Origin: Novosphingobium sp. ST904
GTDB taxonomy: Bacteria; Pseudomonadota; Alphaproteobacteria; Sphingomonadales; Sphingomonadaceae
NCBI RefSeq assembly: GCF_001298105.1
Contig: NZ_LGJH01000149.1
Location: 41,771-105,770 of the forward strand
DNA length: 64,000 nt
Reading direction: 5' to 3'
This document shows, piece after piece, positions 23,949-32,685 of this stretch (position 1 is the stretch's first letter; each line of letters starts with the position of its first letter). The position numbers were made by a program, and so were the translations under genes. The notes under the pieces were generated by a model. The model worked only from the letters and a program-made list of their open reading frames with translations, had not been told where the DNA came from and made no database searches.

Positions 23949-24722
23949 CTACTCGATGGTCACACCCGCCACGCGCCACTCGCCATTTTCGCGCGCCAAT
24001 GAAACCGTCTCCACCGCATCCGCCTTGTTGGCATAGCTGGTGCGGAACTTCACGACTTCATAGCCGGCAGGCGGCGCGGGCAGGTTCTCCTGGCTGAGCA
24101 AGGTGCGCGAGATCACCGCCCCCAGCGGCACCCGCACCCGTTCGGAAGTTTCCGCCCATACCTGCAGGGTGTTCAGCTTGTGGAATGCGGAGCCGGTGCC
24201 CTTGTAGCTATCCTCCCAGCGGCCCTGATCCACCAGCGTCAACCATTGGCGCGCCGCATCGACGACCTCCTGATTGACCGCAGAGGTCGGTGCTGACGAT
24301 GGGGGCGCGGAAACTTGCGTGAGGCTGGCGAGCGCCAGAAGGCCGAGGGCAATGGTCATGAGCAGAACTCCGATGCTGATCCCGGGATGGCGATGTAGCC
24401 ACCCTGCGCCGCCGATCGGCGCCTCTGCCCCATCCGCCGGGCGCGCCGCCGCGTCTGCCCCGATTTGCGCGTCCACAAGCAGTTCGGGGGTCGGAAAGCC
24501 GGTCCGGTCACTCTCCTCCTCCAGCAGCAGGCGTGCCGCTTCCCGGCTGCTGGACACCGCCATCTTGCGCCGCGCATCGCGCAGCCGCTCGTTGATCGTG
24601 TGGACCGAAAGGTCGAGCGTGCGGGCAATGGATTTGGCGTCATGCCCCCTCACGATCAGGCGAAGCGTCTGCTTCTCCTTCTCGGTAAGGCCCCAGGAAG
24701 CGTGTTGCACCGGCATGTTCAT
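23949..24722 (-). CDS. Membrane-anchored LuxR-type HTH protein with DUF4019 domain
   Basis: A 257-residue protein in three parts. Residues about 10-70 are a LuxR/GerE-type helix-turn-helix (LTEKEKQTLRLIVRGHDAKSIARTLDLSVHTINERLRDARRKM). A low-complexity linker follows, then one transmembrane helix (ISIGVLLMTIALGLLALASL, about 115-135). The C-terminal half is a DUF4019 domain placed outside the membrane (VDAARQWLTLVDQGRWEDSY to the C terminus). The layout suggests a one-component regulator that senses a periplasmic signal. It stands alone, convergent with the IclR gene, so its targets cannot be guessed from context. Confidence 0.85.
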   Translation of the reverse strand: MNMPVQHASWGLTEKEKQTLRLIVRGHDAKSIARTLDLSVHTINERLRDARRKMAVSSSREAARLLLEEESDRTGFPTPELLVDAQIGADAAARPADGAEAPIGGAGWLHRHPGISIGVLLMTIALGLLALASLTQVSAPPSSAPTSAVNQEVVDAARQWLTLVDQGRWEDSYKGTGSAFHKLNTLQVWAETSERVRVPLGAVISRTLLSQENLPAPPAGYEVVKFRTSYANKADAVETVSLARENGEWRVAGVTIE

Positions 24723-24933
24723 ACCTTCCGCCGACTATGTAAGGCGCCCCGGCTCCACCACCCCGAAAAATTTGTACTTCCGGTGCCGGACCGTGATCCC
24801 GCCTTCACGGCGGTGCCCGCGCCGCTAGTTGAATCCCCTTAGCGGCCATCCGCCAATCCTTCGCAAATGCCGCGTACATCACGGGCTCGCCGGAGGCACA
24901 TGTCCTCGCGGAAAATGGTCAGCGAGGCCGAGA

Positions 24934-26343
24934 ATGTTCAACTGGTTCGAAAAATACGCGCCGATCCGGCTCAAGTTCCGCACCCTGTTCTATGTGCATG
25001 GTCTGTGGGGGCTGCTCTCGACAGCCGGCTCGGTCCTCGCCGCCCGACATTTTACCGTGGCCGGAATCGGTCTGGCGGTCGTGGCGCTCGCGGCGTCGCT
25101 CGTCACTGTGAAGATCAGCGGCAAACTGATCTGCGATCCCTATGTCGAGACGGTCGTTCGCATGGAAGGGCTGGCTGCCGGCGATCTTGTCAGCCCGATA
25201 CGTTTCACCGATCACAGCGATTGCGTGGGCCGGATGACCAAGGCCATGGCGGTATTCCGGGACAATGCGGTCGAACTCCAGCTCAACTCCACCCGCCAGC
25301 AGATGGTGGACTCGCTGGAACGCGGCCTGCTCTCGCTCGAAGGCGGTGACATGGCGGTCAAGTTGGAGACCGCCTTCGCCGATGAATATGAAAGCCTGCG
25401 GGCCAGCTTCAACCGCACTGTCGCCGGTCTGGAAGCGAGCATGGCGCAAGTCGTGTCCTCCGCCGAAAGCGTGCGCACCGGTTCGGCCGAAATCCGCGCC
25501 GCGTCGGATGATCTCGCGCAGCGCACGGCAAGCCAGGCGGCCACGCTGGAACGCACTTCGGCTTCCATGAAGCATGTGACGGGCATGGTGGAAGTCACCG
25601 CACGCAGCGCCGGTGAGGTTCGCATCGCGGTCGGCGCGGCCAGCGGGGACGCCGATGACGGTGCCAAAGTCGTGCGCAATGCGGTTACCGCGATGGACGC
25701 GATCGAGAAGAGCTCGCTGCAGATCAACCAGATCACCGACCTGATCGACGGCATCGCCTTTCAGACCAATCTGCTCGCCCTGAATGCGGGCGTGGAGGCC
25801 GCGCGCGCTGGCGATGCCGGGCGCGGTTTCGCCGTCGTCGCCAACGAAGTGCGGGCGCTGGCCCAGCGATCGTCCGATGCGGCGCGGGAAATTCGCGGGC
25901 TGATAACCACGTCGTCCACGCAAGTCGCGGAAGGGGTCGATCTGGTAGGCCGGACCGGCCGCATGCTGGAGCGGATCGGCACCCGGATCGCCGAGATCAA
26001 CAAGCTGGTCGATGCGATCGCCCAAGGGGCGGAAGTGCAGTCCGAGGCCTTGACCGACATCAGCGGCGGCGTCGCCAGCATGGACCAGATGGTCCAGCAG
26101 AACGCCGCCATGGTCGAGCAAACCGCCGCCGCGGCACGCGGCCTGGCCTCGGAAGCGGAAGAACTTGCCGGACTGACCGCGCGCTTCAGGCTGAACCAGG
26201 GTACAAATGCACCGGTGCGTCTCCTGTCACGGCGCGCGGCGCCCGCCCCGGTGGCCGCCCCGCTACGCCCCGCGCTTATGCCGGTAAGCCGAAACCTGGC
26301 GGTCAGCCCCTCGAACTCCGGTGAGGATTGGTCCGAATTCTAG
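24934..26343 (+). CDS. Methyl-accepting chemotaxis protein
   Basis: A 469-residue chemoreceptor without a large periplasmic domain. Two closely spaced hydrophobic segments (residues about 12-60) are joined by a very short loop, and a HAMP-like segment follows (VVRMEGLAAGDLVSPIRFTDHSDCVGRMTKAM). The cytoplasmic signalling hairpin tip is NLLALNAGVEAARAGDAGRGFAVVANEVRALAQRS, where the first usual AAVEAARAG reads AGVEAARAG. Signals are therefore probably sensed in or near the membrane. The ATG at 24934 begins MFNWFEKYAPIRLKF; an upstream start at 24829 adds residues unlike the family. It may direct taxis toward substrates of the adjacent catabolic genes. Confidence 0.9.
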   Translation: MFNWFEKYAPIRLKFRTLFYVHGLWGLLSTAGSVLAARHFTVAGIGLAVVALAASLVTVKISGKLICDPYVETVVRMEGLAAGDLVSPIRFTDHSDCVGRMTKAMAVFRDNAVELQLNSTRQQMVDSLERGLLSLEGGDMAVKLETAFADEYESLRASFNRTVAGLEASMAQVVSSAESVRTGSAEIRAASDDLAQRTASQAATLERTSASMKHVTGMVEVTARSAGEVRIAVGAASGDADDGAKVVRNAVTAMDAIEKSSLQINQITDLIDGIAFQTNLLALNAGVEAARAGDAGRGFAVVANEVRALAQRSSDAAREIRGLITTSSTQVAEGVDLVGRTGRMLERIGTRIAEINKLVDAIAQGAEVQSEALTDISGGVASMDQMVQQNAAMVEQTAAAARGLASEAEELAGLTARFRLNQGTNAPVRLLSRRAAPAPVAAPLRPALMPVSRNLAVSPSNSGEDWSEF

Positions 26344-26408
26344 GTTGTAATGCTGGTTATTCCCCGGACCGTGCCAGCTTCGCCGACCGGATGAATTACG
26401 CCCGGGCG

Positions 26409-26861
26409 TCAGGATGGGCGCTTCTTGAGGAGGACGGTGCGCAGCATAGAGAGCGCAGTCTCGCCGCGCTGGTTGGTCAGTTCGTGTTTGAACACGACGA
26501 TGCCCTGCGTGGGCCGAGACTTGCTCTCGCGCATTTCGACCACTTCGGAATGGCAGGTGAGCGTATCGCCGATGAAGGTCGGCTTTGGCGTCACCACCTT
26601 GTCGAAGCCGAGATTGGCGACGAGCGTGCCCACAGTGGTGTCGGCAATCGAGAGGCCGACGGCGAGGCTGAAGGTGAAAGTGGAATTGACGAGGATCTGG
26701 CCGAACTCGCTCTGCCTGGCGAATTCGACGTCCAGATGGAGCGGCTGCATGTTGTGCGTCATGGCCGAAAACATCAGGTTGTCGGTCTCGGTGACCGTGC
26801 GGCCGGGCTGGTGCGTGATCCGGTCCCCCACGGTCCATTCGTCGAAAAACCTGCCCGGCAT
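26409..26861 (-). CDS. MaoC-family dehydratase
   Basis: A 150-residue single hot-dog (R)-hydratase. FDEWTVGDRITHQPGRTVTETDNLMFSAMTHNMQPLHLDVEFA contains the hydratase motif, with Asp (in the D-N-x-M-F region) and His (PLHLD) positioned as in mesaconyl-CoA or enoyl-CoA hydratases. The C-terminal TLTCHSEVVEMRESKSRPTQGIVVFKHEL is also typical. Its ATG overlaps the TAA of the carboxylase alpha gene by one base, so it is the last gene of the carboxylase operon. Hydration of the carboxylated enoyl-CoA product is a reasonable role. Confidence 0.9.
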   Translation of the reverse strand: MPGRFFDEWTVGDRITHQPGRTVTETDNLMFSAMTHNMQPLHLDVEFARQSEFGQILVNSTFTFSLAVGLSIADTTVGTLVANLGFDKVVTPKPTFIGDTLTCHSEVVEMRESKSRPTQGIVVFKHELTNQRGETALSMLRTVLLKKRPS

Positions 26862-28702
26862 TATTCGCTCTCCTCGATCCGGGCGAGCAGGGCTTCGACC
26901 TGCACTTGTGCCCCGGCAGTGGCGTTGAGTTCGGCAACCGTGCCATCGAACGGCGCGGTCAGGGTGTGTTCCATCTTCATCGCTTCGAGCGTCAGCAACT
27001 TCTGGCCCTTGGTGACGATCTGGCCCTGGGCCACATCGACCGCGATCACCTTGCCCGGCATCGGCGCAAGGATCGCGCCCGAGGCATCGACGCCGCCATG
27101 CACACCGTCACGGCGCCACGGCGTAAGCAGCCAGGCCTGTCCCTGCTCGGTGACCAGCACGCCTTCATCAGGCTCATCACTGCCATCGCCGGTCAGCGCG
27201 ATCTCGACCTTTTCGCCATCGAGCGAGAACCACGCGCTACGCGCCGGTGCAGCATTGAGGCGGAAACCGGGCAACGAATTTGCCGGTACCAGGGAATTGG
27301 CAGCAGCCTCCAGCACTTCGTCCGAAGGCACCGGGGCCTGCGCCATGGCCTCGCCGTCGCGGGCGATCAGGCCGGTGTCGACCTTGCCCGCCGCGAAGTC
27401 GGGATGCTGCAGGGCCTTCACGAGGAACGAGGCATTGGTGCGCACCGGCCAGACGGCGCTGTCCTCCAGCATCTCGCCCAGTCGTTCGCGCGCTTCGTCA
27501 CGGTCTTCGCCCCAGGCAATGACCTTGGCGATCATCGGGTCATAGAAGGGCGAAACTTCGGCCCCTTCATAAACGCCGGTGTCGATGCGGCCGCCTTCGG
27601 CATCGCCGAACTCCAGCAGTTCGAGCTTGCCGATGCTGGGCAGGAAGCCCTTGGCCGGGTCTTCAGCATAGAGGCGCGCTTCCATCGCCCAGCCGTCGAT
27701 CGTGAGGTCTTCCTGGGATTTCGGCAGCGGCTGGCCACTGGCGACGAGAAGCTGCCATTCGACCAGATCGACGCCGGTGATCTCCTCGGTCACCGGATGC
27801 TCGACCTGCAGGCGCGTGTTCATTTCCATGAACCAGATGCGGTCTGCGGAAAGCGGGCCCGAACCGTCGGCAATGAATTCGATAGTGCCGGCGCCGACAT
27901 AATCGACCGCCTTGGCCGCACGCACCGCCGCCGCGCAGAGCGCCTCGCGCGTTGCGGCATCCATGCCGGGCGCCGGAGCTTCCTCGATCACCTTCTGGTG
28001 GCGGCGCTGGAGCGAGCAGTCGCGTTCGAACAGATGGACGACGTTGCCGTGGCTATCGCCAAAAACCTGCACTTCGATATGGCGCGGACTGGCGATGTAC
28101 TTCTCGATCAGCACGTGGTCGTTGCCGAACGAGGACGCCGCCTCGCGCTTGCACGATGCCAGTGCGTCAACGAAAGCCTCGGGTGCCTCGACCAGCCGCA
28201 TGCCCTTGCCGCCGCCGCCGGCAACGGCCTTGATGAGCACGGGATAGCCGATCTTTGCGGCTTCTTCTGCCAGGAAGGCAGGCTCCTGATTCGCGCCCAT
28301 GTAGCCCGGCGTCACCGGAACCCCGGCCTCCGCCATCAGCGTCTTGGCCGCGTCCTTGAGGCCCATCGCGGTGATCGACGAAGGGTTCGGCCCGACCCAG
28401 ACCAGCCCCGCGTCCATCACTGCCTGCGCGAACGCGGCGTTTTCTGAGAGGAAGCCATAGCCTGGATGGATCGCCTCGGCGCCGGTCTGCTTCGCAGCGG
28501 CAATGATCTTCTCGCCGACAAGGTAGCTTTCCCGCACGGCAGAGGGCCCGATATGCACGGCCTCGTCCGCCTCGCGCACATGCAGCGCATCGGCGTCGGC
28601 GTCGGAATAGACCGCAACGGTGCGGATGCCCATCTGGCGGGCAGTGCGGATGACGCGGCAGGCGATTTCGCCGCGGTTGGCGATCAGCAGCGACTGGATC
28701 AT
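26861..28702 (-). CDS. Acyl-CoA carboxylase alpha subunit (biotin carboxylase plus carrier)
   Basis: A 613-residue protein starting MIQSLLIANRGEIACRVIRTA, the classic biotin carboxylase N terminus. It contains the ATP-grasp glycine loop AGGGGKGMRLV, the ERDCSLQRRHQKVIEEAP stretch and MNTRLQVEHPVTE. The C-terminal biotinyl domain has EAMKMEHTL with the biotinylated Lys. The architecture matches methylcrotonyl-, geranyl- or propionyl-CoA carboxylase alpha subunits. The ATG at 28702 overlaps the DUF3088 gene by four bases. Longer upstream readings contain no family sequence. Together with the beta subunit upstream it forms the carboxylase. Confidence 0.93.
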   Translation of the reverse strand: MIQSLLIANRGEIACRVIRTARQMGIRTVAVYSDADADALHVREADEAVHIGPSAVRESYLVGEKIIAAAKQTGAEAIHPGYGFLSENAAFAQAVMDAGLVWVGPNPSSITAMGLKDAAKTLMAEAGVPVTPGYMGANQEPAFLAEEAAKIGYPVLIKAVAGGGGKGMRLVEAPEAFVDALASCKREAASSFGNDHVLIEKYIASPRHIEVQVFGDSHGNVVHLFERDCSLQRRHQKVIEEAPAPGMDAATREALCAAAVRAAKAVDYVGAGTIEFIADGSGPLSADRIWFMEMNTRLQVEHPVTEEITGVDLVEWQLLVASGQPLPKSQEDLTIDGWAMEARLYAEDPAKGFLPSIGKLELLEFGDAEGGRIDTGVYEGAEVSPFYDPMIAKVIAWGEDRDEARERLGEMLEDSAVWPVRTNASFLVKALQHPDFAAGKVDTGLIARDGEAMAQAPVPSDEVLEAAANSLVPANSLPGFRLNAAPARSAWFSLDGEKVEIALTGDGSDEPDEGVLVTEQGQAWLLTPWRRDGVHGGVDASGAILAPMPGKVIAVDVAQGQIVTKGQKLLTLEAMKMEHTLTAPFDGTVAELNATAGAQVQVEALLARIEESE

Positions 28703-29019
28703 GGGTGACGCTCCGGGAAACCGTGACGGGTGTGCAGCGCCGCAAGGACGCCCTCGATATCGCCCGCGAAGCCGCCTTCGGCAAAGGCGAGCGCGGGGAG
28801 GTTCTGGTTTTCCTCGCCCAGCATGGCGACCACCGCCGCGCGCGGTCGCGGCCAGCCCACGCGGACCACTTCGATCTTGCCCGCCCGCTCCGGGAACAGC
28901 GCCAGCAGGCCCTCCACCGTCACGCAATCCTTGCAGTAGAAGCGACGCGCTCCGCCGAATGCCGGATCGGCATAGTCGGTATCGAGCACGAAGAGAGTAT
29001 CCTTATCGGCCATCGCCAT
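28699..29019 (-). CDS. DUF3088-type small protein
   Basis: A 106-residue thioredoxin-like small protein of the DUF3088 type, beginning [21 protein letters not shown]. It has FYCKDCVTVEGLLALFP with a CxxC pair (K-D between the cysteines) in the position of a thioredoxin-fold active site. It then continues VVRVGWPRPRAAVVAMLGEENQNLPALAF. The role is unknown. It is unusual to find it translated between the two carboxylase subunit genes, with a one-base overlap at one side and a four-base overlap at the other. Tight coupling suggests a role in carboxylase function or redox protection. Confidence 0.75.
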   Translation of the reverse strand: MAMADKDTLFVLDTDYADPAFGGARRFYCKDCVTVEGLLALFPERAGKIEVVRVGWPRPRAAVVAMLGEENQNLPALAFAEGGFAGDIEGVLAALHTRHGFPERHP

Positions 29020-30620
29020 CACATCCTGAACACGCCGAACTGCGGCCTTTCGGGGATCGGTGCCTCAAGGCACGCCGCCAGCGCAAGGCCCAGCACGTCG
29101 CGGGTCTGCGCCGGGTCGATCACCCCGTCGTCCCACAGGCGCGCGGTGGCGTAGTAGGGGTTGCCCTCGTCCTCGTACTTCTGGCGGATCGGGGCCTTGA
29201 ACGCCTCGGCCTCCTCGGGCGACCACTTCGCGGCGTCGCGGTGGACGGTGGCCAGCACCGAGGCCGCCTGCTCGCCGCCCATCACCGAGATGCGCGCATT
29301 GGGCCAGGTGAACAGGAAGCGCGGATCGTAAGCGCGCCCGCACATGCCGTAATTGCCTGCGCCGAACGAGCCGCCGATCAACACGGTGATCTTCGGCACC
29401 GTGGCGGTGGCCACGGCGGTGACGAGCTTGGCGCCATGCTTGGCGATGCCTTCCGCCTCGTACTTGCCACCGACCATGAAGCCGGAGATGTTCTGCAGGA
29501 ACAGCAGCGGAATGCGGCGCTGGCAGGCCAGTTCGATGAAGTGCGCGCCCTTCTGCGCGCTCTCCGAAAACAGCACGCCGTTGTTGGCGAGAATCGCCAC
29601 CGGCTGCCCGTGGATATGCGCGAAACCGCAGACGAGCGTGGTGCCGTAGAGCGCCTTGAACTCGTGGAACTCGGACGCATCGACGATGCGGGCGATCACC
29701 TCGTGAACGCCGTAAGGCGCGCGCACGTCCTCGGGCACTACGGCATAGAGTTCCTCGGGATCGTACTTGGGCGGCCGCGGTTCGCGCAGCGGCTGGTCGT
29801 GATTATGGGCGGGGCCAAGGTGGCTGACGATATCGCGCACGATGGTCAGCGCATGTTCGTCATTGTCGGCAAGATGGTCGGTCACGCCAGACTTGCGGCT
29901 GTGCAGGTCGCCGCCGCCCAGATCCTCGGCAGAGATCACCTCCCCCGTCGCCGCCTGCACCAGTGGCGGGCCGGCCAGGAAGATCGTGCCCTGCTCTTTC
30001 ACGATGATGGATTCGTCGCTCATCGCCGGGACATAGGCGCCGCCGGCGGTGCAGCTTCCCATGACGCAGGCGATTTGCGGAATGCCCTTCGAGGACATCT
30101 GCGCCTGGTTGAAGAAGATGCGGCCGAAATGGTCACGATCCGGGAAGACCTCGGCCTGGTGCGGCAGGTTGGCGCCGCCGCTGTCGACGAGGTAGACGCA
30201 CGGCAGGTTGTTTTCCTGCGCGATCTCCTGCGCGCGGACGTGTTTCTTCACGGTGATCGGGTAATAGGTGCCGCCTTTCACGGTGGCATCGTTGCACACG
30301 ATCATGCACTGCCGGCCGGAAACGGTGCCGATCGCGGTGATCAGTCCGGCGCCGGGAATGTCGTCCTCGTAGAGCCCCTCGGCGGCCAGTTGCCCCAGTT
30401 CCAGCAAAGGCGAACCGGGGTCGAGCAGCCGTTCGACACGCTCGCGAGGCAGAAGCTTGCCGCGGGAAACGTGGCGTTCGCGTGACTTCTCGTTACCGCC
30501 CAGCGCCGCCCTGGCGACTTTACCGCGCAATTCGGCAACGAGCGCCCGGTTGTGGCGATCGCGCGCCTGCGCTTCGGGACTGTCGAGATTCAGGCTGGTC
30601 TGGAGCACTGGTGCGCTCAT
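29019..30620 (-). CDS. Acyl-CoA carboxylase beta subunit (MccB-like carboxyltransferase)
   Basis: A 533-residue carboxyltransferase of the crotonase fold. It shows MCC-beta features: [67 protein letters not shown] and [20 protein letters not shown]. These are closest to 3-methylcrotonyl-CoA carboxylase (leucine or isoprenoid breakdown), but geranyl-CoA or another branched enoyl-CoA is also possible. No isovaleryl-CoA dehydrogenase or HMG-CoA lyase is nearby, so I do not assign mccB. It starts the four-gene coupled operon and lies 123 bases from the divergent LysR start. Confidence 0.92.
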   Translation of the reverse strand: MSAPVLQTSLNLDSPEAQARDRHNRALVAELRGKVARAALGGNEKSRERHVSRGKLLPRERVERLLDPGSPLLELGQLAAEGLYEDDIPGAGLITAIGTVSGRQCMIVCNDATVKGGTYYPITVKKHVRAQEIAQENNLPCVYLVDSGGANLPHQAEVFPDRDHFGRIFFNQAQMSSKGIPQIACVMGSCTAGGAYVPAMSDESIIVKEQGTIFLAGPPLVQAATGEVISAEDLGGGDLHSRKSGVTDHLADNDEHALTIVRDIVSHLGPAHNHDQPLREPRPPKYDPEELYAVVPEDVRAPYGVHEVIARIVDASEFHEFKALYGTTLVCGFAHIHGQPVAILANNGVLFSESAQKGAHFIELACQRRIPLLFLQNISGFMVGGKYEAEGIAKHGAKLVTAVATATVPKITVLIGGSFGAGNYGMCGRAYDPRFLFTWPNARISVMGGEQAASVLATVHRDAAKWSPEEAEAFKAPIRQKYEDEGNPYYATARLWDDGVIDPAQTRDVLGLALAACLEAPIPERPQFGVFRM

Positions 30621-30743
30621 GCTTCATTCTCCAGTCGGGCCAACGGGCCTCTTCCCAATACGAGTGACTTATCATTCCCGTGTAGACATGCCAGGACCGC
30701 AGCGGAAATTGAAAGTTGCCGCCCTTCGTAATAGATCGTGTCT

Positions 30744-31598
30744 ATGATCGACCAATATCTCCTGCGCTATTTCCTGGCCGTGGCGGAAACCGGCAATTTC
30801 AGCCGTGCGGCGCGCAGCGTAGCGGTTACGCAGCCCACCCTTTCCGCCGGTATCGCCAAGCTGGAGCGGGAACTGGGCGCCCGCCTGTTCGACAGGGATC
30901 GCCAACGCGTTGCCCTGACCCCCGCCGGTAGCCGGTTCCTCGTCCGTGCCCGCCGCATCGCCGCCGAGTATGAGCATGCTCTGGTAGAACTCGCGCAGCC
31001 CGCGGAAGCGAGCCTGCTGCGCGTGGGCGTCCTCAACACGATTCCCACACAGCTGATCGGCAGCGCCTTGGCCCAGCACCGCTTGCAAGGCTCGGGGGAG
31101 GCGCTCGAACTTCTCGATGGCAGCGAACGCGATCTTGCCGAGCGTCTCGAACGCGGGCGGATCGACGTGGCGCTTACCGTCATACGGCCGCACCATGCGC
31201 GCTATCGGCCGGAAGTGCTCGCCCGCGAACGTTACATGATGGTGCTGCCGCCAGACCATCCGCTGGCCGATGAGGCCGAAATTCTCGCCGAACAACTGGC
31301 GCAGGACCGCATGGCACTGCGCCGCCACTGCGAGGCCCTGCCGGAGATCAACCGCTTCTTCACCCAGCGCGGCGTCCGCCCCCGCTTCGTCCTCAAGACC
31401 ACTAGCGACGAGCGCGTCCTCGCGGTGATCCGCAGCGGGGCGGGGGTGGGAATGATGCCGGAAGGCTTTGCCGACGGATCGGTCCGCTTCGTGCCGGTGC
31501 GGGACTTCGAACTCGCCCGCGAGGTCGGGTTGCTGCACGCCGCAGGCGAGCAGCCGAGCGCCTTCCTCGAAATCCTGCGAAAGCGGTACCGGCCCTAG
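30744..31598 (+). CDS. LysR-family transcriptional regulator
   Basis: A 284-residue LysR protein. The N-terminal helix-turn-helix is residues about 3-62 (LLRYFLAVAETGNFSRAARSVAVTQPTLSAGIAKLERELGARLFDRDRQRVALT). The two-lobed effector domain contains MMVLPPDHPLA and VIRSGAGVGMMPEGF. It is divergent from the carboxylase operon and so probably regulates it in response to a CoA ester or free acid. ATG 30744 is used here; GTG 30738 would add two residues. Its end overlaps the end of the opposing LLM oxidoreductase gene by four bases. Confidence 0.92.
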   Translation: MIDQYLLRYFLAVAETGNFSRAARSVAVTQPTLSAGIAKLERELGARLFDRDRQRVALTPAGSRFLVRARRIAAEYEHALVELAQPAEASLLRVGVLNTIPTQLIGSALAQHRLQGSGEALELLDGSERDLAERLERGRIDVALTVIRPHHARYRPEVLARERYMMVLPPDHPLADEAEILAEQLAQDRMALRRHCEALPEINRFFTQRGVRPRFVLKTTSDERVLAVIRSGAGVGMMPEGFADGSVRFVPVRDFELAREVGLLHAAGEQPSAFLEILRKRYRP

Positions 31599-32595
31599 CC
31601 CATCGCTTCCTTCAAGCGCGGCATCGTCGCCTCCAGCAGCCTGAGGCTCTTCCAGCCTTCTTCCGGTGAAAGCCCCCCCAACAGCGGCTGGAATCCGATT
31701 TGCCCGGCGCCGCCCATCGAACGCACCTTTTCGACGAGTTGATCCGGCGTCCACGCCGCGAACATGCCTGCGTGGCGAAGCACGGCCGGGTCTGTCAGCC
31801 CCTTGAACGGGGAGTTTGAATCCTCACCCTCGGCCGCTGCCCACTTGGCGTATTCGGTGATGACGTGGACCGCATGCGGCGCGATCGCTTCCCAGCCGGC
31901 ATCGGGATCTCGCACAAGTGAACCGCAAGCGGCATGCCGGGAACAGGCCGGAAATAGGTGCGAGGCTGGTGGCCAAGGCGTTCGCATTCGGCCAGGTAGA
32001 GGTCCACGAGTTCTGCCTTCATCGGCCCGAAACCGACCCCGAACTTCGCGGCGCGCCGGGCCGATGCGGGAACGCCGCCGCCAACCATGACGATGTCCTC
32101 CGGCGCCTGCACGGAAAGCGGCCGCACGTAGATCGGGCGGCCGTCGAATTCGAATTTCTCGCCACGAAGCGCGCGAAGGATGATCTCCAACCCTTCGTCC
32201 ATCAGCCGCGCCCGGTCCTTCAGGGATTTGCGGAACATGGCGAACTCGAACGGGACATAGCCGGCACCGAAGATGACGTTGAGCCGGCCGTTGGACATCT
32301 GGTCCACGATCGCGATCTGTTCGGCCAGTTCCAGCGGATCGTGCAGCGGCAGCACCACCGCACCCAGCAGGAAGCGGATGCGGCTGGTAACCGCCGCCAT
32401 GCCGCCAGCCAGCGTGAACGGCTGCGGCAGGTAGCCGTCGTCGGAACCGTGATGCTGCATCAGCCCGATCTGGTCGGCACCGATCCTGTCGACGAAGGCG
32501 GCCATCTCGATCGCCGCGCGGTAGAGTTCGTGCGTCGGCGTTGCCCAATCGGGCGAGCGCATGTCGAACGAGACGTTGATGCGGATGTTATTCAC
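31595..32595 (-). pseudogene. LLM-class flavin-dependent oxidoreductase, frameshifted
   Basis: The first frame (32595 to about 31915) carries a luciferase-like TIM-barrel start. It includes MNNIRINVSFDMRS, DQIGLMQHHGSDDGYLPQPFTLAGGMAAVTSRIRFLLGAV, IVDQMSNGRLNVIFGAGY and PVPGMPLAVHL. The second frame continues VRDPDAGWEAIAPHAVHVITEYAKW and on to the C terminus at 31595. One G is missing near 31915 (TTGTGCG where TTGGTGCG is expected). Restored, the protein is 333 residues, normal for F420- or FMN-dependent LLM enzymes. It lies 90 bases downstream of the 2-oxoacid oxidoreductase gene in the same direction. Damage and sequencing error are both possible. Confidence 0.85.
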
Positions 32596-32685
32596 GGGCC
32601 GATTCCCCTCCAGCGGCGATGGGCCCGGTCGTGCGGCAATCGCTTTCGCACGGCAATTTTCGGCGGGTAGATACCGCCCCGGCGG

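Noticed and set aside
26861..30620. Leucine-degradation (liu/mcc) operon
   Set aside because: The carboxylase resembles methylcrotonyl-CoA carboxylase, but isovaleryl-CoA dehydrogenase, methylglutaconyl-CoA hydratase and HMG-CoA lyase genes are absent nearby, so the name was not assigned.
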